Positions 33,675 through 41,393 of a stretch of 44,033 nucleotides of DNA are shown here, piece after piece. Source of the DNA: Mycobacterium sp. ACS1612. GTDB taxonomy: Bacteria; Actinomycetota; Actinomycetes; Mycobacteriales; Mycobacteriaceae. The translations under genes and the position numbers were made by a program. The notes beneath the pieces were generated by a model, which was not told where the DNA came from, searched no databases, and was given only the letters and a program-made list of their open reading frames with translations. The stretch lies in assembly GCF_001667505.1 (NCBI RefSeq), contig NZ_LZHZ01000058.1, positions 1 through 44,033 on the forward strand, written 5' to 3'. Every line of letters starts with the position of its first letter. Position 1 is the stretch's first letter.

Positions 33675-34430
33675 ATGAGCGGCCATTCCAAGTGGGCCAC
33701 CACCAAGCACAAGAAGGCTGTGATCGATGCCCGCCGCGGCAAGAACTTCGCGCGGTTGATCAAGAACATCGAGGTGGCCGCGCGCGTCGGTGGCGGTGAC
33801 CCCGCCGGCAACCCCACGCTGTACGACGCGATTCAGAAGGCCAAGAAGAACTCGGTGCCCAACGACAACATCGAGCGGGCCCGCAAGCGTGGCGCCGGCG
33901 AGGAGGCCGGTGGCGCCGACTATCAGGCCATCACCTACGAGGGCTACGGCCCCAACGGGGTGGCCGTGCTGATCGAGTGCCTGACCGACAACCGCAACCG
34001 GGCCGCCGGCGAGGTGCGGGTCGCGGTCACCCGCAACGGCGGCAACATGGCCGACCCCGGATCGGTGTCGTACCTGTTCTCCCGCAAGGGTGTGGTGACG
34101 CTGGCCAAGGACGGGCTCACCGAGGACGATGTGCTGACCGCGGTGCTCGAAGCGGGTGCAGAAGAGGTCAACGACCTCGACGACACCTTCGAAATCATCT
34201 GTGAGCCAAGCGATCTCGTTGCCGTGCGGACCGCGCTGCAGGAGGCGGGCATCGACTACGAGTCGGCGGAGGCCAGCTTTCAGCCGTCGGTCAGCGTGCC
34301 CGTGGACCTCGACGGCGCCCGCAAGGTGGTCAAGCTGATCGACGCGCTCGAGGACCTCGACGACGTCCAGGACGTCTACACCAATGTCGACATCCCCGAC
34401 GACGTCGCCGCCCTTCTCGACGAGGAGTAG
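33675..34430 (+). CDS. YebC/PmpR-family transcriptional regulator
   Basis: The 251-residue protein starts MSGHSKWATTKHKKAVIDAR, the hallmark of the family, and continues with DNIERARKRGAGEEAGGADY and the acidic C-terminal part. Family members act as DNA-binding regulators or, in recent work, as factors that help ribosomes at proline stretches. The place matches Rv2603c. The stop overlaps the next GTG. Confidence 0.95.
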   Translation: MSGHSKWATTKHKKAVIDARRGKNFARLIKNIEVAARVGGGDPAGNPTLYDAIQKAKKNSVPNDNIERARKRGAGEEAGGADYQAITYEGYGPNGVAVLIECLTDNRNRAAGEVRVAVTRNGGNMADPGSVSYLFSRKGVVTLAKDGLTEDDVLTAVLEAGAEEVNDLDDTFEIICEPSDLVAVRTALQEAGIDYESAEASFQPSVSVPVDLDGARKVVKLIDALEDLDDVQDVYTNVDIPDDVAALLDEE

Positions 34431-34849
34431 TGACCGCCAACAAGGCGGTGGTCAAGCGGTTCCATGAGGCCGCCAACAGCGGCGACATGGCGGAGTTGGC
34501 CAAGACCATCGACGAGGTGGTCCACCCCGACGCCGTGATCCGCACCCCGTTGCCCATCGACACGACGGGCCCCGAGGCGCTCAAGCAGATCTGGGCGGCG
34601 CTGTTCGCGATCTATCCCGACATCCACCTCACGGTCGAGGACGTGATCGCCGAAGGCGACAAGGTGGTGACACGGACGACGGTCCGCGGCACCCATCGCG
34701 GTGAGTTCATGGGTGTCGCGCCCACCGGCAAGCCTGTCACCTACAACGAGATGTTCATGTTCCGCTTCACCGACGGCCGCATCGTCGAGACGTGGGGTGT
34801 CGTCGACGTCTACGCGCAGATGAAGCAGATCGGCGTGCTCCCGGCCTGA
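34430..34849 (+). CDS. SnoaL-like ester cyclase family protein
   Basis: The 139-residue protein has the NTF2-like SnoaL signature: VVKRFHEAANSGD, VVHPDAVIRTP, a central VIAEGDKVVTRTTVRGTHRG and the end TDGRIVETWGVVD. Members include polyketide cyclases but many are uncharacterised. The GTG overlaps the yebC stop, so it is co-transcribed with it. The role is unknown. Confidence 0.88.
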   Translation: MTANKAVVKRFHEAANSGDMAELAKTIDEVVHPDAVIRTPLPIDTTGPEALKQIWAALFAIYPDIHLTVEDVIAEGDKVVTRTTVRGTHRGEFMGVAPTGKPVTYNEMFMFRFTDGRIVETWGVVDVYAQMKQIGVLPA

Positions 34850-34853
34850 GGTC

Positions 34854-34899
34854 GTGCGCCGAGACTGCAGATGTCGCGCAGGCGTCTCGTCGCACTTTT
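34854..34899. terminator. hairpin terminator between convergent genes
   Basis: GTGCGCCGAGAC (34854-34865) pairs with GTCTCGTCGCAC (34884-34895) in eleven of twelve positions and is followed by TTTT. It lies between the ends of the SnoaL gene and the convergent molybdopterin oxidoreductase. The loop also contains complementary GC-rich bases. The sequence resembles intergenic hairpin repeats of fast-growing mycobacteria. Confidence 0.75.
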
Positions 34900-34930
34900 C
34901 CGCGGTAACTGCAACTTCGCGGTCAGGACG

Positions 34931-36898
34931 TCACGCCGGATACACCCTGACGGGAATCGCCGAATAGCGCGTCATCCCCGTCACCGAGTCGATGTCGTCC
35001 TTACTCGTCAACACGTTGACGTTCGCCCCGGCGTGTCCGTGGGGCACCGACACGGCGCCGCGGCGCATCGACGCGTCCACCCTGGCGATGCCGGTCAGCT
35101 CACCGTGGTCAGTGCGCACGATCAACCGCTCATCGTCGGCGACACCCGCCGCCGCCGCGTCGTCCGGGTTGAGCATGACCTCGGGGACCTCACCGAGGAA
35201 CTCCAGTTGCGCGTTGAGCCGTCGCAGTTGTCGCCGCGGCACCAGCATCAACGGAGCCGGCTCACGCAGCGTGTGCAACTGCTCGACGAGCACCTCGGGC
35301 GCCAGCCGCCAGCCTCCCAGCCGTTCGATGTGCCGGTCCACCCACGACGCTGGCAGCTCGTGATCGACGGTGGCCCAACCGGTTTCGACGAGTTCGTGGT
35401 AGGACACGCGTCCGCCGGCGCTCATCTGTGCCAGCATCGCCTCGTCGGTAGCCGCGGTATCGGCCAGATCGTGGTCGAGTCGGCGGCCGATCTCCGTCAA
35501 CACCCACCACATCGAACGGCGTTGCCCCACAGGCGCAACCACCCCGTCGGTGTGCTGCGCCGACACCCGCGGACACAGGAAATCCCACAGTGTCACGTCG
35601 GGCCGTTCCAGTTGACCCTTCGTGGGCAGCACGTGCGTCGACAACGCCGTGGTCTCGTTGGGCAGGATCTCGGTAGTGGCCAACACGTCGAGCTTCTCCA
35701 GTGCGGGCCGCAGCGATCCGGCGTCGGGAAACGCGGTGAGCAGGCTGCCGCCGAGGTTGAGGAACGCGCGGATGTTGCCCGCGTCGATCTCGTCGGGCAG
35801 CGCGGCGCACGGCCACTCCCGCAGGAACGCCTGCGTCTCAGGACGACTGCGCGGCCCTGGCCCGAACCGGCCCTCCGGAGGAGTGACCGGCAAGTCGAAG
35901 CTCTCGAGTTGGTAGCCGAACCCAGGGTGGAACCACATCCCGCCGGGGCGGTTCATCGAATCGGTCAGCACCAGCAGCGCCCAGGAAAGCCATTGCGTGA
36001 CATTGGCGCTCGGAGACATCGTGACACCGGTGCCGGTGTCGACCGCGATGCGGCCCGCCCTGCGCACCGCGGCCAGTAGCTGTTCGAGGTCGTACTCGGC
36101 AACGTCGGCGACCGCCGCCGCATGCTGCGCGGTGAACGGTTCGACCGCGGCCGCCAGCGCGTCGACATCCTGCGCGGCCGCCTTGACGCCGTCGCGCAGC
36201 ATTTCCCGCACCAGGTAGGCGAGCACCGCGTAGTCGGTGCCGGGCCGCGGCGCGAGGTGATGGCTGGCCATGCGCGCGGTCTCGGTGCGGCGGGGGTCGA
36301 CCACCCACACCTCGGCATGCCTGACCAGATCGCGCATGACACCGCGCGGATTCGGCATCCCGACGCTATGACCGTGGGAGACAACGGGATTGCTGCCGAT
36401 GAAGATCGCAAGCACGGCGTTGTCGTAGTCCGGCCTTGCGGTCAGCGCCGCCGAACCGCCCATCAGTTCCGCCATCAACACCTTCGCGGTGCCGTCGATG
36501 GTCAGCGGGCTGAACTTGGCGGGCGTGCCGATCGCAGCATGTAACTGTTGCGCAACCCGGTAGCCGAGGGCGTCCATGCCGACGCCGGTGCCGAAGTTGA
36601 TCCCGACGGACGCGGGCCCGTAGGCGTCGATGATCGCGCGCAGCCTGCCGCCGAGGTCGTCGAGGCAGGCCTCCCAGGTGGTGTCCCGCAGTGCGCCGTC
36701 GACCCGCATCTGCGGGCGCTCCAACCGGTCCGGGTGGTGGTGAATCTGCGGCAACGCACGGCCCTTCGGGCAGGTGTAGCCACGCGAGAACGGATGCTCC
36801 CCGTCGCCGTGCACCGCGACCACCCGGTCGTCGTCGACGTCGACGAGGATGCCGCACACCGATGTGCAGACCCGGCAGAAGCTGCGCACCGTTCTCAC
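34931..36898 (-). CDS. molybdopterin-dependent oxidoreductase with N-terminal 4Fe-4S site
   Basis: The 655-residue protein belongs to the DMSO reductase/BisC-like superfamily. The N-terminal cluster ligands are Cys8, Cys11, Cys15 and Cys43 (FCRVCTSVCG, YTCPKGRAL). Molybdopterin-binding elements include NFGTGVGMDALG, FIGSNPVVSHGHS and VVDPRRTETA, and the C-terminal domain has VMLNPDDAAAAGVADDERLI. There is no Tat signal and no electron-transfer or membrane subunit nearby, so it is probably cytosolic with an unknown electron partner. The substrate cannot be told. GTG start; the downstream end faces a terminator. Confidence 0.92.
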   Translation of the reverse strand: MRTVRSFCRVCTSVCGILVDVDDDRVVAVHGDGEHPFSRGYTCPKGRALPQIHHHPDRLERPQMRVDGALRDTTWEACLDDLGGRLRAIIDAYGPASVGINFGTGVGMDALGYRVAQQLHAAIGTPAKFSPLTIDGTAKVLMAELMGGSAALTARPDYDNAVLAIFIGSNPVVSHGHSVGMPNPRGVMRDLVRHAEVWVVDPRRTETARMASHHLAPRPGTDYAVLAYLVREMLRDGVKAAAQDVDALAAAVEPFTAQHAAAVADVAEYDLEQLLAAVRRAGRIAVDTGTGVTMSPSANVTQWLSWALLVLTDSMNRPGGMWFHPGFGYQLESFDLPVTPPEGRFGPGPRSRPETQAFLREWPCAALPDEIDAGNIRAFLNLGGSLLTAFPDAGSLRPALEKLDVLATTEILPNETTALSTHVLPTKGQLERPDVTLWDFLCPRVSAQHTDGVVAPVGQRRSMWWVLTEIGRRLDHDLADTAATDEAMLAQMSAGGRVSYHELVETGWATVDHELPASWVDRHIERLGGWRLAPEVLVEQLHTLREPAPLMLVPRRQLRRLNAQLEFLGEVPEVMLNPDDAAAAGVADDERLIVRTDHGELTGIARVDASMRRGAVSVPHGHAGANVNVLTSKDDIDSVTGMTRYSAIPVRVYPA

Positions 36899-36910
36899 GG
36901 TCGCAGAACG

Positions 36911-37747
36911 TTACTCTCCGGCTGTCAGGAACGCCCCGATTTCTCGCGCCGTCTGCTCGGGCTGATCCAGCATCACCAACACGTTGGCGTCCTCGACGTA
37001 GCGCAAGGTGCCGCCGGTGAGGTCGGCCAGGCGTGCGGCGTGTTCGTCGGGCATCACCGGGTTGTGGCTCCACAACACGAGTGCATCGCCGTGAAACTCG
37101 GACAGCCGCTCGGTGGCCCGGATCAGGTCCGCGTCGTCGAACTTGGTGTGGCAGTACTTGACGAGATCGCGCCTGACACGGCTGTCGGCCAGGCCTGCGG
37201 CCAGCCACTGGTCGACGATGCCTTGGGGGACAGGATTTTTCGCCATCTGGCCGAATATCAGCCACCGCCTGCGCAGCCAGCCGATCTTGAGCTGACGCAT
37301 CGCCAGCGACACCGTCAGCGTGTTGCGGCTGGCCAACCATGCGACTTTGCCGGGCAGGCCGGGCGGGAAGTTGTCGAACGCCTCCGACGGGCAGATCACC
37401 AGTTGCCCAACGCGTTTGTCTCGGCCTGCGTCGGTGAGGAAGAGCGGCCCACCCCAGTCCGAAACCACCAGGGTCACGTCGTCCAGACCCGTCGCATCAA
37501 GGAAGTCGCCGACGATGTCGACCATTCCGCGCAGGGTCAGGTCGGCGTCCTCGCGCATCGGGATGCGATGCCCGCCCAGCGGCAGCACCGGCAGCAGATA
37601 GCGGAAGCCGGGCGGTAGCAGCGGCAGCGCCAGATTCCACTGCGCGTCGTTCATCAGCAGGCCGTGCAGCAGCACGACCGGGCGACCGTCAGGATCGCCC
37701 TCCTCGCGGTATTCGATCGTTCCTGCGGTGACCTCGACGGACTTCAT
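36911..37747 (-). CDS. alpha/beta hydrolase, haloalkane dehalogenase-like, without catalytic His
   Basis: The 278-residue protein has the oxyanion-hole motif LLHGLLMN (27-34) and the nucleophile elbow VVSDWGG with Asp97, as in haloalkane dehalogenases and epoxide hydrolases. The C-terminal site where such enzymes have GH reads EDANVLVMLDQPEQ (252-265): no His is present. If there is no other His in reach, classic hydrolysis would be impaired. The gene is divergent from a TetR regulator with a double operator in between and so is its likely target. Confidence 0.85.
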   Translation of the reverse strand: MKSVEVTAGTIEYREEGDPDGRPVVLLHGLLMNDAQWNLALPLLPPGFRYLLPVLPLGGHRIPMREDADLTLRGMVDIVGDFLDATGLDDVTLVVSDWGGPLFLTDAGRDKRVGQLVICPSEAFDNFPPGLPGKVAWLASRNTLTVSLAMRQLKIGWLRRRWLIFGQMAKNPVPQGIVDQWLAAGLADSRVRRDLVKYCHTKFDDADLIRATERLSEFHGDALVLWSHNPVMPDEHAARLADLTGGTLRYVEDANVLVMLDQPEQTAREIGAFLTAGE

Positions 37748-37763
37748 GATGACCTTTCGTTAT

Positions 37764-37794
37764 TAGAACGTTGATTCTAGAACGTATGCTCTAG
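37764..37794. promoter_or_regulatory. double operator for the adjacent TetR regulator
   Basis: Two overlapping inverted repeats lie in the 67 bp between the divergent genes: TAGAACGTTGATTCTA (37764-37779) and CTAGAACGTATGCTCTAG (37777-37794). Both have the form TAGAAC-N4-RYTCTA, with one mismatch in each pairing, and their centres are 14 bp apart. A TetR dimer pair could bind here and repress both genes. The form is similar to sites of LmrA/QacR-like regulators. Confidence 0.75.
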
Positions 37795-37814
37795 TCTGTA
37801 GTCGGGAGGCGAGA

Positions 37815-38411
37815 ATGGCAAGGTCCACCAGGGAATCGATCCTGACGGCGGCGGCGGAGTTGATGCGGCACAAGGGCTACGGCGCGGTCGGCATGAAGGA
37901 CATCGCCGAGGCCTCCGGCGCGCCGATCGGCTCGCTGTACCACCACTTCCGCGGCGGCAAGGTGCAGATCGCGCGTGAGGCGCTGATCAACGCAGGCGCC
38001 GCCTACGCGCTGCTGATCCCGTCGATCGTCGACGAGCACACCGACCTGGGCGAGGCCATCGACGCCGTGTTCACCCAGGCCGCCGAGGACATGGCGGGCA
38101 CCGGCTTCGCGAACATGTGCCCGGTGGCCAGCGTGGCCGCCGAGGTCGCCGACACGGTCGAGGAGCTGCGCGAGGCGTCGGCGACCGTGTTCACCGCGTG
38201 GATCGACGACGGCAGCGCATACTTCGCGTCGCGCGGTCTCGACGAGTCGCAGGCCCGCCAGGTCACCCTCTCGCTGATCGGTGCCCTGGAAGGCGCGTTC
38301 GTGCTGGGCCGCACGCTGCGCAGCACCGAACCGCTGCTGGCCGCCGGCCGTGCGCTGTCCCCGCAGTACCGCGGCGTCGCGCTGACCGCCAAGATGTCCG
38401 CATGGCAGTAG
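37815..38411 (+). CDS. TetR-family regulator (LmrA/YxaF-like)
   Basis: The 198-residue regulator has an N-terminal helix-turn-helix, with MKDIAEASGAPIGSLYHHFR (about 32-51) as the recognition part. The C-terminal domain includes CPVASVAAEVAD, typical of the LmrA/YxaF subgroup. It probably represses the divergent alpha/beta hydrolase and itself via the operator pair at 37764-37794. Its end overlaps the next small gene by ten bases. Confidence 0.93.
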   Translation: MARSTRESILTAAAELMRHKGYGAVGMKDIAEASGAPIGSLYHHFRGGKVQIAREALINAGAAYALLIPSIVDEHTDLGEAIDAVFTQAAEDMAGTGFANMCPVASVAAEVADTVEELREASATVFTAWIDDGSAYFASRGLDESQARQVTLSLIGALEGAFVLGRTLRSTEPLLAAGRALSPQYRGVALTAKMSAWQ

Positions 38412-38707
38412 TCGTAGACCCACACGGTAGGGCCTGGTCGGTGCACCGCGATTGGTGGCCATTTCCCGGCGATCTACTGGACTTCACCGACCTGATCGAG
38501 ATCGTCATCGGCCTGCTGTTCGTGGCGGTGTGGCCGTTCTGGCTGCTGACGAAGTTCCTCGGTGCGCGCTGGGTCGTCGTGGTCGAGCGCGATGGCCACG
38601 AAGTCGGGCGCGAACTGGTCCGCGGCGGACGCAAAGCGAAGGCGCGGATCAACGACATCGCCCTGCAGATCGCCAAGGGTGACCGCTCCGGCAGCTACAC
38701 GATCTGA
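38402..38707 (+). CDS. small membrane protein of unknown function
   Basis: The 101-residue protein has one hydrophobic segment (about 34-54, IVIGLLFVAVWPFWLLTKFL) between a Trp-rich N-terminus (SVHRDWWPFPGDLLDF) and a basic C-terminus (REL VRGGRKAKARI in composition). I do not recognise a named family, though conserved proteins like it are frequent next to ruvC in mycobacteria, by memory only. Its ATG lies in the end of the TetR gene in another frame. Confidence 0.75.
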   Translation: MAVVVDPHGRAWSVHRDWWPFPGDLLDFTDLIEIVIGLLFVAVWPFWLLTKFLGARWVVVVERDGHEVGRELVRGGRKAKARINDIALQIAKGDRSGSYTI

Positions 38708-38749
38708 TGCGTGTCTTCCCCGATCTGGTCGCCGCATCCCGTTAAGCTC

Positions 38750-38765
38750 TCGAACAGGTGTTCAC
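38750..38765. promoter_or_regulatory. LexA (SOS) box of ruvCAB
   Basis: TCGAACAGGTGTTCAC matches the mycobacterial LexA consensus TCGAAC-N4-GTTCGA in ten of twelve fixed positions. It lies 14 bases before the ruvC GTG and just behind a possible -10 box TAAGCT (38743-38748). Induction of ruvCAB by DNA damage is established in mycobacteria, so the function is likely. Confidence 0.85.
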
Positions 38766-38779
38766 AGAAGGGGCCTGAC

Positions 38780-39355
38780 GTGCGTGTGATGGGAGTCGAC
38801 CCCGGGCTGACCCGCTGCGGGCTGTCCGTGATCGAGGGCGGCCACGGTCGACAGGTCACCGCGCTCGACGTCGACGTGGTGCGTACCCCGTCCGATGACC
38901 CGCTGCACCGAAGGCTGCTGACCATCAGCGACGCCGTCGAATACTGGATGGACACCCACCGGCCCGACGTGATCGCCATCGAGCGGGTGTTCTCGCAGCA
39001 GAATGTCTCGACGGTGATGGGCACCGCGCAGGCGGGCGGCGTCATCGCGCTGGCCGCCGCGAAACGCAACATCGACGTGCACTTCCACACGCCCAGTGAG
39101 GTCAAGGCCGCGGTGACAGGCAACGGCAACGCGGGCAAGGCCCAGGTCACCGCGATGGTCACCAAAATCCTTGCTCTGCAAGCCAAACCGACGCCTGCCG
39201 ACGCCGCCGACGCACTGGCGCTGGCCATCTGCCACTGCTGGCGGGCCCCGATGATCGCCAGGATGGCGGCGGCTCAGGCGCTGGCCGCCGAACAACAACG
39301 CAAGTACAAGGCCACATTGAAAGCTACGCAGGCCAAGGCGAAGGCGGCACGATGA
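38780..39355 (+). CDS. ruvC: Holliday junction resolvase RuvC
   Basis: The 191-residue endonuclease has the acidic active site: Asp7 (GVDPGLTRCG), Glu68 (IAIERVF), Asp141 and Asp144 (PADAADALALA). It cuts Holliday junctions symmetrically, guided by RuvAB. GTG 38780 follows AGAAGGGG. First gene of the ruvCAB operon; overlaps ruvA by four bases. Confidence 0.97.
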   Translation: MRVMGVDPGLTRCGLSVIEGGHGRQVTALDVDVVRTPSDDPLHRRLLTISDAVEYWMDTHRPDVIAIERVFSQQNVSTVMGTAQAGGVIALAAAKRNIDVHFHTPSEVKAAVTGNGNAGKAQVTAMVTKILALQAKPTPADAADALALAICHCWRAPMIARMAAAQALAAEQQRKYKATLKATQAKAKAAR

Positions 39356-39939
39356 TCGCATCCGTTCGCGGGGAAGTCCTCGACATCGCACTCGACCACG
39401 TGGTGATCGAGGCGTGCGGCGTCGGCTACAAGGTGATGGCCACCCCGACCACACTGGCGACGTTGCACCGCGGCAGCGAGGCTCGCCTGATCACGGCCAT
39501 GATCGTGCGGGAAGATTCGCAGACGCTGTACGGCTTCGCCGACGCCGACGCACGGGATCTGTTCCTGACGCTTCTCGGGGTGTCCGGGGTGGGCCCGAAG
39601 ATCGCGCTTGCCACCCTTGCCGTCTATGACGCGCCCTCGCTGCGCCAGGCATTGGCCGACGGTGACGTCACCGCGTTGACCCGGGTGCCGGGCATCGGCA
39701 AGCGCGGTGCCGAGCGTATGGTGCTCGAACTGCGTGACAAGATCGGCGCTGTGCATGCGTCGGGCGCTGTGACGCTGAACGGGCACTCGGTGCGCGGCCC
39801 GGTGGTGGAAGCGCTTGTCGGCCTTGGCTTTGCGGTCAAGCAGGCCGAGGAGGCCACCGACAAGGTGCTTGCCAACGAGCCAGAGGCCACCACGTCCAGC
39901 GCGCTGCGGTCGGCGCTGTCGATGCTGGGCAAGAAGTGA
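39352..39939 (+). CDS. ruvA: Holliday junction branch-migration protein RuvA
   Basis: The 195-residue protein has an OB fold at the start (MIASVRGEVLDIALDHVVIE), two helix-hairpin-helix motifs (LLGVSGVGPKIALA and LTRVPGIGKRGAERMVLEL) and the flexible-linked C-terminal domain III. It binds the four-way junction as a tetramer and loads RuvB. Start and stop overlap both neighbours. Confidence 0.97.
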   Translation: MIASVRGEVLDIALDHVVIEACGVGYKVMATPTTLATLHRGSEARLITAMIVREDSQTLYGFADADARDLFLTLLGVSGVGPKIALATLAVYDAPSLRQALADGDVTALTRVPGIGKRGAERMVLELRDKIGAVHASGAVTLNGHSVRGPVVEALVGLGFAVKQAEEATDKVLANEPEATTSSALRSALSMLGKK

Positions 39940-40997
39940 GCCGGTTCGAAGAGGGCGAGGAACCCGACGACCGCGAGGTGTCGCCGGCGCTGACCGTCGG
40001 TGAGGGCGACATCGACGCCAGCCTGCGGCCGCGCACACTGCGCGAGTTCATCGGCCAACCGCGGGTGCGCGAGCAGTTGCAACTGGTTATCGAGGGCGCC
40101 AAGAACCGCGGCGGCACACCGGATCACATTCTGCTGTCGGGTCCGCCGGGTCTCGGCAAGACGTCGCTGGCCATGATCATCGCCGCCGAACTCGGTTCGT
40201 CGCTTCGGGTCACCTCCGGTCCGGCGCTGGAGCGCGCGGGCGATCTGGCCGCGATGCTGTCCAACCTGGTCGAGCACGACGTGTTGTTCATCGACGAGAT
40301 CCATCGCATCGCCAGACCCGCCGAGGAGATGCTGTATCTGGCCATGGAGGATTTCCGGGTCGACGTGGTGGTCGGCAAAGGCCCTGGTGCCACGTCGATT
40401 CCGCTCGAGGTGGCGCCGTTCACCTTGGTCGGGGCCACCACCCGCTCCGGTGCGCTGACCGGGCCGCTGCGCGATCGGTTCGGGTTCACCGCACACATGG
40501 ACTTCTACGAGCCCGCCGAGTTGGAGCGGGTGCTGTCGCGGTCGGCCGGCATCCTCGGCATCGAGGTGGGCGCCGACGCGGGCGCGGAGATCGCCCGCCG
40601 CTCGCGCGGTACCCCGCGTATCGCCAACCGCCTGCTGCGCCGCGTCCGTGACTATGCGGAGGTGCGTGCCGACGGTGTGATCACCCGCGACATCGCCAAG
40701 GCGGCGCTCGAGGTGTACGACGTCGACGAGCTCGGCCTCGATCGGCTCGACCGTGCCGTATTGTCGGCGCTGACACGCAGTTTCGGCGGCGGCCCGGTCG
40801 GGGTGTCGACGCTGGCCGTCGCGGTCGGCGAGGAAGCCACCACCGTCGAAGAGGTGTGCGAGCCGTTCCTGGTGCGCGCGGGGATGATCGCCAGGACCCC
40901 GCGCGGGCGGGTCGCAACCGCCCAGGCGTGGACACATCTCGGCATGACACCGCCCAGCGGGGTCAACGGCCTGGGTCAGGTCGGACTGTTCGACTAG
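39936..40997 (+). CDS. ruvB: Holliday junction ATPase RuvB
   Basis: The 353-residue AAA+ motor has Walker A GPPGLGKTS (69-77), Walker B VLFIDEIHR (117-124), sensor 1 around GATTRSGALT, the arginine-finger region LRDRFG, and the C-terminal winged helix. The hexamer drives branch migration with RuvA. GTG start overlapping ruvA. Confidence 0.98.
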   Translation: MSRFEEGEEPDDREVSPALTVGEGDIDASLRPRTLREFIGQPRVREQLQLVIEGAKNRGGTPDHILLSGPPGLGKTSLAMIIAAELGSSLRVTSGPALERAGDLAAMLSNLVEHDVLFIDEIHRIARPAEEMLYLAMEDFRVDVVVGKGPGATSIPLEVAPFTLVGATTRSGALTGPLRDRFGFTAHMDFYEPAELERVLSRSAGILGIEVGADAGAEIARRSRGTPRIANRLLRRVRDYAEVRADGVITRDIAKAALEVYDVDELGLDRLDRAVLSALTRSFGGGPVGVSTLAVAVGEEATTVEEVCEPFLVRAGMIARTPRGRVATAQAWTHLGMTPPSGVNGLGQVGLFD

Positions 40998-41006
40998 GGG
41001 GCCGAA

Positions 41007-41393
41007 TTGTTCTATGCCGGTTTGGTTTTCGCGGGCCTTGCGGCCCTGCTGCACGTCTACATCTGGGTGATGGAGTCGCTGACCTGGACGTCGCCGCGCA
41101 CCCGCGCGACGTTCGGCATCTCCGCAGAAGAAGCGGTGGCCACCAAGGAACTGGCGTTCAATCAGGGCTTCTACAACCTGTTCCTGGCGATCGTGACGGT
41201 GATCGGCCTGGTGCTCGCGGTCGCCGACCATCGCGACGCCGGGTTGGCGCTGATCTTCGCGGGGACAGGGTCGATGCTGGCCGCGGCGATCGTGCTGCTG
41301 GTGTCGTCCCCGGACAAGGCGCGCGCGGCGATCACGCAGGGGGTCCTGCCCTTGATCGCGGTCGTGTTGGTCGGGCTGTCCCTGACGCTCTAG
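41007..41393 (+). CDS. DUF1304 membrane protein
   Basis: The 128-residue protein has four membrane helices and the family pattern LLHVYIWVMESLTW (about 14-27), FNQGFYNLFLA (about 52-62) and a Gly-rich third helix. DUF1304 is of unknown function. The TTG at 41007 gives the usual N-terminus; the start lies nine bases behind ruvB, so it may be read with ruvCAB. Its end overlaps the convergent MOSC gene by four bases. Confidence 0.88.
   Translation: MFYAGLVFAGLAALLHVYIWVMESLTWTSPRTRATFGISAEEAVATKELAFNQGFYNLFLAIVTVIGLVLAVADHRDAGLALIFAGTGSMLAAAIVLLVSSPDKARAAITQGVLPLIAVVLVGLSLTL

Noticed and set aside
34871..36079. 402-codon open frame opposite the molybdopterin oxidoreductase
   Set aside because: The minus-strand gene has cysteine ligands and cofactor motifs; this frame has only Arg/His/Pro-rich sequence.
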